Of a stretch of DNA of 64,000 nt, positions 1 through 8,167 are shown piece by piece. Both the position numbers and the translations under genes were made by a program. The stretch comes from Pseudomonas schmalbachii (GTDB lineage: Bacteria; Pseudomonadota; Gammaproteobacteria; Pseudomonadales; Pseudomonadaceae), in NCBI RefSeq assembly GCF_017589465.1, contig NZ_JAELYA010000001.1:496001-560000 (forward strand), in the 5' to 3' direction. The notes below the pieces were generated by a model. It did no database searches. It saw only the letters and a program-made list of their open reading frames with translations, and was not told the origin of the DNA. How positions within the stretch are numbered: position 1 is the stretch's first letter; every line of letters starts with the position of its first letter.

Positions 1-1063
1 GCCGGTGCAGCAGTCGCACGTCGGTGCCCGAGGCAACCAGGCGCTTGGCGAGGAATTCGTTGAACATCGGATGCAGGCGCAGCCACTGGTAGTCCCCCGG
101 CGCATCGACCGACTGCAGGAACAGGTTGCGCGACTCGATCGCCTCGATCATCGCCTCGGCCTCGGACACGCCGGTGACATGGGCGGCCAGTGGCGCATTG
201 AAGCGCCGCAGGATGGAGATCTTCTGCAGGAAATCCAGCAGGCCGGCCGGCAGGTCGGCGATCACGTCTTCCGCCAGATACTCCTCCAGGCCCTGGCTGC
301 TCGCCTGCGGGTTGATCGACCCACCCCGGCGCCGCGGGTTGGCCTTGCGCGAAATCGACAGCAGTTGCAGACCGATGGGCCAACCGTCGGCCTGGTCGTG
401 CAAGGCATGGGCCGTATCGACGTCGATCGCGCTGTCCAGATGGGTCTTGAGGAAGTCGTGCGACTCGTGGAAATCGAAGGCCAGTTCCGCGCCCTCCACC
501 TCGCACAGCTCGCCCATCGCCCGCAGGCGGCCAAGCAGCAACCCCGGCATCTGCCGCGAAGCGAGGGCGATGTGCAGGTTGTGCGGCGCGCCTTCGATCA
601 GCCCTTGCAGCAGTTGGGTGATGCGTGGGTCGCGCGCCTGCTGGAGGTCATCGAGCATCAGGTAGAACTCGCCGCTGGTCCTGGCCAGGGTATTGATCAG
701 CAGCGACGACATCATGTGCATCACATCGCTGCCTGCCTCCTCATTGAGCGGCAGGAGATTCTCCTCCAGCGACACCCCGACCTGCTGCAGCGCACCGATC
801 AGGCTCAGGCAGAACGTCTCCAGCTGACTGTCGTCCTGGGACAGCGACATCCAGGCCACGGTCGCCCCGTCGGTGATCAGCGCCTGGCGCCACTGGGCGA
901 GCAGGATGGTCTTGCCGAAGCCGGCGCCAGCGGTGACCAGGAACAGGCGGTTCTGGTGCTCGGCCTGCAGCCGCGCCAGAAGATTCCTGCGCGGGACCGA
1001 CTGGCTGCCAATGCGCGGCGGGGAGAACTTGGTGCTGACGAGCAGTGGGGAGGTCGGATTCAT
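1..1063 (-). CDS. MalT-like LuxR-family ATP-dependent regulator (N-terminal part, cut by window edge)
   Basis: The reading frame is open from an ATG at 1063 to the left edge of the window, so the C-terminal part, where the LuxR DNA-binding helix-turn-helix should be, is not visible. The N-terminus (MNPTSPLLVSTKFSPP) leads into a Walker A site, TAGAGFGKT, at about residues 44-52. A Walker B-like stretch, FYLMLDDLQQ, lies further on, and the visible end carries WLRLHPMFNEFL, typical of the STAND ATPase of MalT-type activators. Such proteins are cytoplasmic activators switched by an inducer and ATP. It is the first of three related regulators in the first 8 kb. The Shine-Dalgarno is weak (GGAG about 13 bases upstream), so the start is less certain than the family call. 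Confidence 0.85.
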   Translation of the reverse strand, partial: MNPTSPLLVSTKFSPPRIGSQSVPRRNLLARLQAEHQNRLFLVTAGAGFGKTILLAQWRQALITDGATVAWMSLSQDDSQLETFCLSLIGALQQVGVSLEENLLPLNEEAGSDVMHMMSSLLINTLARTSGEFYLMLDDLQQARDPRITQLLQGLIEGAPHNLHIALASRQMPGLLLGRLRAMGELCEVEGAELAFDFHESHDFLKTHLDSAIDVDTAHALHDQADGWPIGLQLLSISRKANPRRRGGSINPQASSQGLEEYLAEDVIADLPAGLLDFLQKISILRRFNAPLAAHVTGVSEAEAMIEAIESRNLFLQSVDAPGDYQWLRLHPMFNEFLAKRLVASGTDVRLLHR

Positions 1064-1132
1064 CTGAACTGGGAACTCCGGGATTGCGGGAACTGGCTGG
1101 CGGGGTGGGAACGATGTTTTCACTTGAACGGT

Positions 1133-1271
1133 GGGTCACCCCTCACTCCAGCCCTGGCTGCGCGCCCCGCTCCAAGGGAGAGGGGACTATTCGGCGTCAG
1201 GCGAAACATCGCACTAATCGACACTCCGTCCGGCCCCCTCTCCCTGAGGGAGAGGGTTGGGGTAAGGGGAA
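1133..1271. repeat. Intergenic inverted repeat with CCCTCTCC/GGAGAGGG arms
   Basis: Between two genes that share the minus strand there are two facing purine/pyrimidine blocks. The left contains CTCCAAGGGAGAGGGG and the right contains CCCTCTCCCTGAGGGAGAGG followed by GTTGGGGTAAGGGG. Each can fold by itself and the pair can fold as a larger cruciform. Elements of this kind are scattered between genes in many Pseudomonas genomes. No ORF with coding character lies in the 1064-1288 gap. Confidence 0.6.
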
Positions 1272-1288
1272 ACGTTTTGGCCAATGGC

Positions 1289-2416
1289 TCAGCCAATCGC
1301 CCCCACCTCACGCAACACCTCGATTGCCTCCTGGTCGAGCCCGAGCTGTTCGAGGATTTCCAGCGTGTGCTCGCCATTCTTCACCACCTTGCCGACCACG
1401 CCCGGCGTGCGGCTCAGGCGCGGTGCGGGCGCCGGATGCACGATGCCGTCGCTTTCGACGAATACGCCACGTGCCTGGTTGTGCGGATAGTTCGGCGCCT
1501 CGCTCAGGTCCAGCACCGGGGCGAAGCACACGTCGGTGCCTTCCAGCAGCTCGCACCATTCGTCGCGGGTGCGGGTGAGGAACATGGCTTCCAGTTTGGC
1601 ACGCAGCTGCGGCCACTCCTTGCGCTCCCACTGGTGCAGGAAGGCCGGATCGTCGATGCCGCAGAGTTCGAGGAACAGCTGGTAGAACTGCGGCTCGATG
1701 GCTCCCAACGAAATATAGCCGCCGTCCGCGCAGGCATAGCAGCCGTAGAACGGCGCGCCGCCGTCGAAGATGTTCTCCCCGCGGCCTCGCCATTCGCCTT
1801 TCTGCCGGAGCTCGTAGTACATGGTGCCGAGCAGCGCCGCACCGTCGCAGATGGCCGCATCCACCACCTGCCCCTTGCCCGAGCGCTGCGCCTCGAACAG
1901 TGCGCTAACCACGCCGAAGGCCAGCATCATCGCTCCGCCGCCCATATCGCCGACCAGGTGCAGCGGCGGCGTCGGCGCACGGTCGGCATGTCCCATGGCA
2001 TGCAGGGCACCGGTGATGGCGATGTAGTTGAGGTCATGCCCGGCGACCGGCGCCAGCGGGCCGTTCTGGCCCCAGCCGGTCATGCGTCCGTAGACCAGTT
2101 TCGGATTGCGTTGCAGGCAAACCACCGGGCCCACGCCCAGCCGCTCCATCACCCCGGGGCGGAAGCCCTCGATCAGCACGTCGGCCTCGTCGATCAGACG
2201 CAGCAGCACATCCACCGCCCCCGGTTTGCGCGGGTCGATGCCAATACTGCGGCGGCCACGACTGATCACGCTGTCGTCGCCATTGAGGAAGCCGGACACC
2301 AGGCGGTCGACGCGGATCACTTCCGCGCCCATGTCCGCAAGCAGCATGGTGGCGAAGGGCGCCGGCCCTATCGCATTCATTTCCACTACTTTCACACCTG
2401 CCAGGGGTCCGGCCAT
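1289..2416 (-). CDS. Alpha-methylacyl-CoA racemase-like CaiB/BaiF (family III) protein
   Basis: A 375-residue CoA-transferase family III protein. Starting at MAGPLAGVKVVEM, it closely follows the alpha-methylacyl-CoA racemase branch: the residues corresponding to the catalytic His, Asp and Glu of the Mycobacterium racemase are present as H127 (AGHDLNY), D157 (LVGDMGGG) and E241 (GAIEPQFY). The expected role is epimerisation of 2-methyl-branched acyl-CoAs so they can enter beta-oxidation, in the cytoplasm. The ATG at 2416 was chosen because GAGAGA lies 7-8 bases upstream; an ATG two codons earlier (2422) is possible. It is divergent from the LuxR gene at 2565, sharing a 148-bp promoter region. 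CoA transfer cannot be excluded, but the conserved triad favours racemase. Confidence 0.88.
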   Translation of the reverse strand: MAGPLAGVKVVEMNAIGPAPFATMLLADMGAEVIRVDRLVSGFLNGDDSVISRGRRSIGIDPRKPGAVDVLLRLIDEADVLIEGFRPGVMERLGVGPVVCLQRNPKLVYGRMTGWGQNGPLAPVAGHDLNYIAITGALHAMGHADRAPTPPLHLVGDMGGGAMMLAFGVVSALFEAQRSGKGQVVDAAICDGAALLGTMYYELRQKGEWRGRGENIFDGGAPFYGCYACADGGYISLGAIEPQFYQLFLELCGIDDPAFLHQWERKEWPQLRAKLEAMFLTRTRDEWCELLEGTDVCFAPVLDLSEAPNYPHNQARGVFVESDGIVHPAPAPRLSRTPGVVGKVVKNGEHTLEILEQLGLDQEAIEVLREVGAIG

Positions 2417-2564
2417 GTTCATTCTCTCTGCGTGATTGAAAAATACCTGCGGGGCCGAGCGCCCCGGCGGTCCTGCGCCCAAGGCTATCCGGGCCGCCGG
2501 ACATGGCAATCACTCGAATGGCTGAGTACCCTTGGAAGACCCTATCCATCTGCTGGAGAGATCG

Positions 2565-5321
2565 ATGCCTGACCGTCCCGACCTGCTGGCACGCCTGGCC
2601 CTGGTACCCGGAGCCGACCAGAAAGGCGGCCTGCAACCACTGCCCAGGCACCTGATCCCGGTTCCGGGATTGCCGGCGAATGAGCAGGCGGTACGGATCA
2701 ACGCGGGCAAGTTTCGCCCACCGCTCGCCTCCCCCTTCCATCTCCAGCGCAAGCGAATCCTCGCCCGGCTGGGCGAGGTGGCTGGCGCCGGGCTGGTCCT
2801 GATCCGCGCCGCCGCTGGCTTCGGCAAGAGCACCCTGCTCTCGCAGTTGCGCGAACTCTGGGCGGCCAATGGCAGGCCGGCTCTGTGGATCAACCTGGAT
2901 GCGGCGGACAATGACCCGCAGCGCCTAGCCGCACACCTGGATGCCGGTCTGCGCGAACTCGACCTGGCGCGCGGGGTTCGCGTCGAACGCGCGACTGGCG
3001 CGCCCCGGCCGGCGGCCCTGCTCGACGAGGTCGCCGAGCGCCAGCAGCCCTTCGTCATCCTCCTCGACGAATTCGAGGTGCTGAACAGCGCCGAGGTGCT
3101 GGATTTCGTCCGTCAGTTGCTGGACGCCCTGCCCCCCTGCGGGCTCCTGGCCATTGCCACGCGCAATACGCCGGACCTGGGGCTGGGCCGGCTCAGGGCG
3201 CATGGCCGGCTGCTGGAAATCAACGCTGACGCCTTGCGTTTCAGCATGGAAGAAACCCATGCATTCGTTCACGACAAGCACAACCTGTCGCTTCCCGACA
3301 GCGAAATCGAGACGCTGCAGAACCGCACCGAAGGCTGGATCACCGCCCTGCACCTGGCCACCCTGTCGCTTCAGGGGCGCCGCGAGCAGAGCGAGTTCGT
3401 CGCGGCCTTTTCCGGTACCCACCTGGAGCTGGCCGAATACCTCACCGAAGACGTCCTCTCCCGGCAGAGCGACGAATGCCGCCAGTTCCTGCTGCAGACC
3501 TGCATCCTCAATCGCTTCTGCGCGCCGCTGTGCGACGCACTGACCGGCCGCAGCGACAGCCAGTCGATGATCGGGCAGCTGCTGCGCGCAAACCTGTTCC
3601 TCTTCCCGCTGGACAGCGAGAACCGCTGGTTCCGCTATCACCCGCTGTTTGCCAGCTTCCTGCGCAGCGCGCTGGAGCGGCAATTGCCCGGACAGGCGCC
3701 AGCCCTGCACCGCGCCGCCGCTAGCTGGCATTTCGCCGCCGACCTGCCCTTGCAGGCCATCGAACATCTGCGGCTGGCCGGCGATGAGGAAGAAGTCGCC
3801 CGCCAGCTCGACGCGCACCTGGACCAGTTGATCGACATCGGCAGCCTGCGCGCGCTGCTGCGTTGCATCGACCCGATCGCCGCGCCGGTCATCGACCGCT
3901 ATCCGCGCCTGGTGCTGGTGCACGCCTGGACCCTGCTGCTGGCCCGCCGCTATGCGCAGGCCATGCAGGTCGTCGAGCGCAACTCGTCCAGCCGGGAGAC
4001 GGAAACCATCCGCTGTCTCCTGCTGGGCCTGACCGATCGGCTGGAGGCCGCCTGCGGTGCCGCCCAGACGCAGTTCGAGCGCCTGCCGCCGGAGGAAACC
4101 TTCCAGCTAGGCCTGGTGGGCAACGTCCTCGCCTACTGCCTGATCGCCACGGCGCGCTACGATGAGGCGCGACAGGTGCTGGCACGCATGACCCAGGCCA
4201 GCGTGCAGCCGCGCGCACTCATCGTCGACGCAGTCGCCGAGTGCCAGCACGGCATCATCGAACTGGTCCAGGGCCGCCTGAGCGAGGCACGTACGCGCAT
4301 GCAGGCCGTCGCCGAACGGCGCCGCCAGGGCTCGGAGGACAGGTGGCCGGCAGGCCGGGTGCCGCTAGACATATTCAATGCCCTGACCCTCTATGAAGCC
4401 GATCGGCTCGACGAGGCTCGCCATGCGCTGGAGGACGTCCCGCTGGCGGCGATGGATGGCGGCGGCCCTGACGCATCGATCATCAGTCGCGTGCTGCAGG
4501 CGCGGATGGCTCATCTGCGTGGCGACCGCACGCTCTGGCTGCATCATCTCGCCTGTCTCGAACAGCTCGGCCGGCAGACCGATTCCTCTCGTCTGCTCTG
4601 CGCGGCGTGGCTCGAACGTGCGCGCATCGCCACTATGGAGAACCGCCTGGACGTCGCCAGCCAGGCCCTGCATTCCGCCGAACTCAACAGCGACTGGGAA
4701 CGCTCCGGGGTACTGCTGTATGGCTGCGATGTGGACACTCCTTTCATCGCCCGGCAGCGCCTGCTCATCGCCCGTGGCGAACATGTGCAGGCCGTGAAGG
4801 CCCTGCAGGAGGCCATCGAGGATGCCCTGCGCTTCCAGCACCATCGCCGTGCCCTCAAGCTGCGTCTCCTGCATGCCATGGCGCTGGCCGGCAATGGGCA
4901 GCGGGATGAGGCACTTGCCGCGCTCACCCCGGCGCTACAACTGGCGAGCCGCGAGGGCTTCCTGCGCACATTCCTCGACGAAGGGTCGCGCCTGGCGAAG
5001 CTGCTTGCCGACTGGGCGGTGTCCTTCCAGCCGGGCTGCAGCAGCCTTGGCATCGCGCCGGCGTTCCTCGCTGATCTTCTTGGCCGCGCGGGCGTGGCGA
5101 AAGGCACCGGCAGCAGCGATGCGGACGCGCTGCTGAGCAACCGCGAACTCGAAGTGCTGCGCCTGTCGGCCGCCGGCAATCGCAACCTGGCCATCGCGGC
5201 GAAGATGAACCTGTCGCTGCACACGGTGAAAAGCCACCTGCGCAACATCAATCACAAGCTCGGCGCGGAAGGTCGCACGGCGGCCATCGCCATCGCCCGG
5301 ACGCGCGGCCTGATCGACTAG
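2565..5321 (+). CDS. MalT-like LuxR-family ATP-dependent transcriptional regulator
   Basis: A 918-residue STAND-type activator. A P-loop, AAAGFGKST, is at residues 82-90, a Walker B-like FVILLDEFEV about 80 residues later, then a long helical repeat region. A C-terminal LuxR helix-turn-helix begins LLSNRELEVLRLSAAG and continues with LSLHTVKSHLRNINHKLG. The ATG at 2565 is preceded by GGAGAG at 2555-2560, whereas the longer frame would begin at a TTG without a ribosome site. It probably activates a nearby catabolic operon in response to an unknown ligand. The divergent racemase gene at 1289-2416 is one candidate and the DUF1302/DUF1329 operon another. It overlaps tail to tail with the next regulator. 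Confidence 0.92.
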   Translation: MPDRPDLLARLALVPGADQKGGLQPLPRHLIPVPGLPANEQAVRINAGKFRPPLASPFHLQRKRILARLGEVAGAGLVLIRAAAGFGKSTLLSQLRELWAANGRPALWINLDAADNDPQRLAAHLDAGLRELDLARGVRVERATGAPRPAALLDEVAERQQPFVILLDEFEVLNSAEVLDFVRQLLDALPPCGLLAIATRNTPDLGLGRLRAHGRLLEINADALRFSMEETHAFVHDKHNLSLPDSEIETLQNRTEGWITALHLATLSLQGRREQSEFVAAFSGTHLELAEYLTEDVLSRQSDECRQFLLQTCILNRFCAPLCDALTGRSDSQSMIGQLLRANLFLFPLDSENRWFRYHPLFASFLRSALERQLPGQAPALHRAAASWHFAADLPLQAIEHLRLAGDEEEVARQLDAHLDQLIDIGSLRALLRCIDPIAAPVIDRYPRLVLVHAWTLLLARRYAQAMQVVERNSSSRETETIRCLLLGLTDRLEAACGAAQTQFERLPPEETFQLGLVGNVLAYCLIATARYDEARQVLARMTQASVQPRALIVDAVAECQHGIIELVQGRLSEARTRMQAVAERRRQGSEDRWPAGRVPLDIFNALTLYEADRLDEARHALEDVPLAAMDGGGPDASIISRVLQARMAHLRGDRTLWLHHLACLEQLGRQTDSSRLLCAAWLERARIATMENRLDVASQALHSAELNSDWERSGVLLYGCDVDTPFIARQRLLIARGEHVQAVKALQEAIEDALRFQHHRRALKLRLLHAMALAGNGQRDEALAALTPALQLASREGFLRTFLDEGSRLAKLLADWAVSFQPGCSSLGIAPAFLADLLGRAGVAKGTGSSDADALLSNRELEVLRLSAAGNRNLAIAAKMNLSLHTVKSHLRNINHKLGAEGRTAAIAIARTRGLID

Positions 5322-7879
5322 GCCAGCATGCCTAGCACCCGGGCCCGCATCACTGCCTGGGTACGCCGCTTCACGCCCAGCTTGTGGTTGATGCGGATGG
5401 TGTGCGCCTTGACCGTGTTCAGCGAGATGTACAGCCGTTCGCTGATCTCCATGTTGGACAGACCCTCGGCCAGCAGCTCCAGCACGGAGAATTCGCGAGT
5501 GGTCAGCACGTCCTGCTTGCCGGGATGCAGGCGCGTCACGCTGCCCGGGCTTGCGACAGGAGGCGTCGCCCACTTCGCCAGCAGGCTGAAAGGCACCGGC
5601 TGCCGGATTTCCCGGGGCTCCGGGCAACTCCAGCCCAGTTCCTGCTCGACTTGGCGCAGTGCGACCCCGGCCTCCGCGAGAAGACCGGCGAAACGCAGGC
5701 GCTCGCAGCTCTGCGATAAGGCACGCAGTTCCTTTTCCGCCTCGCTCAGATCGCCAGTACCGCGCAGGGCCAGCGCCTGAAGCAATTGGATGCGTTGCGG
5801 CAGGGATGGTGCATGCAGCGGCGGTAGCTCCGCCCGCGCCTGCTGCTCCAGCGTGCGCAGTTGAGGCAGCATCTGCTCCCATGCTTCCTGGCGGGCCAGC
5901 ACGCGCAGGTTCTGCTGGGCGATGGTGCTTGCGTAGCAGTCGGCATGGACCCGTGCGCACTGCATGCGGCGCTCGATCTCGCGCAGATGCTGGCCCGCCT
6001 GCTGGTAATCGCCGCGACACGCCGCCACTTCGGACAGGCCGATCCGCGCATGCAGGATGAATGGGTCGGCGCATTCGCGCGCATGATCCTCGCCCCGGCG
6101 CAGGGCGATCTCGCTGGCATCCAGGTCACCGCCGAGGAGTGCCAGCTCGCCACGGAGCAGATGCAGGCGGCCAAGCAGCAGGCTGTGTTCGCCTCCCTCC
6201 TCCGCGACCAGTTGGAAACATTCGTCCAGCAGAGCGTGCGCCTCGTCCAGCTCGCCGTTGAGGATCATCAGGCGGATGCGGTCGGTGTCGATCAGCACCT
6301 CGCTGGCCAGGCAACCCTGACGCCGCGCCAGTTCGAGGGCGGTATGCAGGAGGTTGTGCGCCTTGTCGCCTTCACCGGCGGCCATCGCTACCCGGGCCAG
6401 GGTCGAATAGCACAGGTACGCCGATTGCCAGTCGCGTACGTCCAGGTGTTCCAGCGCCGAGTGGCAATGTTCTCGGGCCCCTTCAGCGTTGCCTTCCAGC
6501 CCCTGCAGGGTGCCGTACAGCGCCTGCCAGTTGGCCAGGGTTCGCCGGTTGCGCGTGGCGGTGGGTTGCGGCAGGAGGTTGCCGATCCGCGCGATGCACT
6601 GCCGCGCCTCGTCCAGCCGCCAGCTGCTCAGCAGCGCCTGGGCATTCAGGTAGATCAGGAATGGTGTGCCTTCCAGCAGGCTGATCGGCAGCCGCGTACG
6701 CCAATCGAGCCAGGTGGCCAGATGCTGGTCGGTGAACAGCCAGTCCGGGTGCATGCGATCCATGTAGTTGGCGGCGGTGTCCGCCTGGTCGGCGCAGAGC
6801 GCCATTTCCACGGCCTCGTCGGCGAACCCGGCGTCCCACAGGAAGCGGCAACTGTGCACGCGCAGGCGGCCCAGCTCAGCGGCATTCAGCTCCGGCTGCA
6901 GGGCGGCTGCCACTGCCGGCAGCAGGCGCCACCAGGTTCCCTGGTTGTCCATGGGCCGCAGTAGCGCCTGTGGCAGCAGGCGATCGCGGAACACGTTCCC
7001 ACCATCCAGTTCCGGCCAGAGTTGCGCGCACAGCTCGGCAGACACCCGAGGCAGATGCGCCAGGCGAATCAGGATCGTGCGTTCATCCTCGCCCAGGCGC
7101 GACAGCAGTTCGCTGCCGAGATAGTCGCGCAGGCTCAGGGCTCCGGGGCGCCCGCCACCCTGATCGTCCAGCAGCAACCGGCTGCCCGCGCACCAGCCAA
7201 GGGTGCGCTGCCATATTCCATCGCGGAATGCTTCCGTGGTCGCCGCACCGAGCAGGTTGGCCAGTCCGTCAAATTCGTCGTGGGTGAATGCCAGGTCATC
7301 CGCGCCCAGCTCCAGCAGCTCTCCCTCCAGCTGCAGGCTCGACAGCCTCCAGGCGGGACGCCGCCGGCAGCTGACCCAGAGCTGTACGCGCGCGGGCGAG
7401 CGGGTCAGCAGATGATCGATCCAGGCGTCGAGCTCGACATCGGCCTCCTCCGGGTAGTCGTCGAGCACCAGGCAGATGGTTTCCCGGCTGGCTTCCAGCG
7501 CATCCAGCGTGGCCACGGCGAGGCCATGCGTGGTGCCGCAGCCGGGCAGTTGCATGCGGAGCTTTCCGGCAAGGCGTTCGCAGAAACGGGCCAGTGACGT
7601 GGGTTGGCCGTTCAGGCTCAGCCAGCAGCGGCGCCTGCCGGGCGATTGCCGGCCCATGCAGTCGCTGAGTAACGCCGTCTTGCCGTAACCGCCCGGTGCG
7701 CAGAGCAGGTGCAGGCGCTTCGGTACGCCCAGCAACCTGTCCAGCAGGCGTGTGCGGGAAAGGAATGCACTGGGCAGTCTGGCTTGCCCGGCGGCCGGAG
7801 GCAGTGTGTCGTACCGATCCTTACCAGTCTTGGCGGACCAATCGACGGGGATGTCCTGAAGGTGACTGAACGGAACCAT
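5318..7879 (-). CDS. MalT-like LuxR-family ATP-dependent transcriptional regulator
   Basis: An 853-residue protein of the same architecture as its neighbour but strongly diverged. It has a P-loop APGGYGKTALL near residues 61-71, the Walker B-like ICLVLDDYPEE, a tetratricopeptide-like middle, and a C-terminal LuxR domain with LTTREFSVLELLAEGLSN and LYISLNTVKAHTIRINHKLG. The ATG at 7879 has GGTAAG five bases upstream; a GTG two codons earlier (7885) is an alternative. Its stop codon shares the palindrome CTAG with the stop of the convergent gene. The gene reads away from the DUF1302/DUF1329 operon that starts at 8168, and the 288-bp divergent region between them makes it a good candidate regulator of that operon (inference). 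Confidence 0.92.
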   Translation of the reverse strand: MVPFSHLQDIPVDWSAKTGKDRYDTLPPAAGQARLPSAFLSRTRLLDRLLGVPKRLHLLCAPGGYGKTALLSDCMGRQSPGRRRCWLSLNGQPTSLARFCERLAGKLRMQLPGCGTTHGLAVATLDALEASRETICLVLDDYPEEADVELDAWIDHLLTRSPARVQLWVSCRRRPAWRLSSLQLEGELLELGADDLAFTHDEFDGLANLLGAATTEAFRDGIWQRTLGWCAGSRLLLDDQGGGRPGALSLRDYLGSELLSRLGEDERTILIRLAHLPRVSAELCAQLWPELDGGNVFRDRLLPQALLRPMDNQGTWWRLLPAVAAALQPELNAAELGRLRVHSCRFLWDAGFADEAVEMALCADQADTAANYMDRMHPDWLFTDQHLATWLDWRTRLPISLLEGTPFLIYLNAQALLSSWRLDEARQCIARIGNLLPQPTATRNRRTLANWQALYGTLQGLEGNAEGAREHCHSALEHLDVRDWQSAYLCYSTLARVAMAAGEGDKAHNLLHTALELARRQGCLASEVLIDTDRIRLMILNGELDEAHALLDECFQLVAEEGGEHSLLLGRLHLLRGELALLGGDLDASEIALRRGEDHARECADPFILHARIGLSEVAACRGDYQQAGQHLREIERRMQCARVHADCYASTIAQQNLRVLARQEAWEQMLPQLRTLEQQARAELPPLHAPSLPQRIQLLQALALRGTGDLSEAEKELRALSQSCERLRFAGLLAEAGVALRQVEQELGWSCPEPREIRQPVPFSLLAKWATPPVASPGSVTRLHPGKQDVLTTREFSVLELLAEGLSNMEISERLYISLNTVKAHTIRINHKLGVKRRTQAVMRARVLGMLA

Positions 7880-8086
7880 GGGCACTTACCGCATGCAATT
7901 ATTCACGCCTGCGATGCTCGCCCCGCCCAGGCCGGCGCTCAATCAGCCATAGGAGGTAATTGGACCGGGAGCGGGTGTTCCGCCAGCGCTTGTTACCTTC
8001 GGATACAGCTATCCCGCTTCACCGATCAGTAGCAGCGGAAATTCGCTGCCGACGCGTCGATCTAAACCCTTCGGGTAATGCCGCGA

Positions 8087-8106
8087 AATTGCCAGAACAG
8101 GCAATT
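8087..8106. promoter_or_regulatory. Inverted repeat upstream of the DUF1302 gene
   Basis: AATTGCC, six bases, then GGCAATT form a perfect 7-bp inverted repeat about 60 bp before the DUF1302 start. It lies in the divergent region between a MalT-like regulator and the DUF1302/DUF1329 operon, so it could be an operator. No -35/-10 pair is convincing enough to place a promoter. The rest of 7886-8086 shows nothing recognisable. Confidence 0.35.
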
Positions 8107-8167
8107 CAGGCCAGCCGGCGCTGTGCATAGCATGAAGTCTCCAACCGTTTCATCCTCTGGAGTACGC

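Noticed and set aside
5-2572. Long open frame on the plus strand opposite the partial LuxR and racemase genes
   Set aside because: It is antisense to two well-supported genes, is rich in Arg, Gln and His as expected for a shadow frame in GC-rich DNA, and has no family features.
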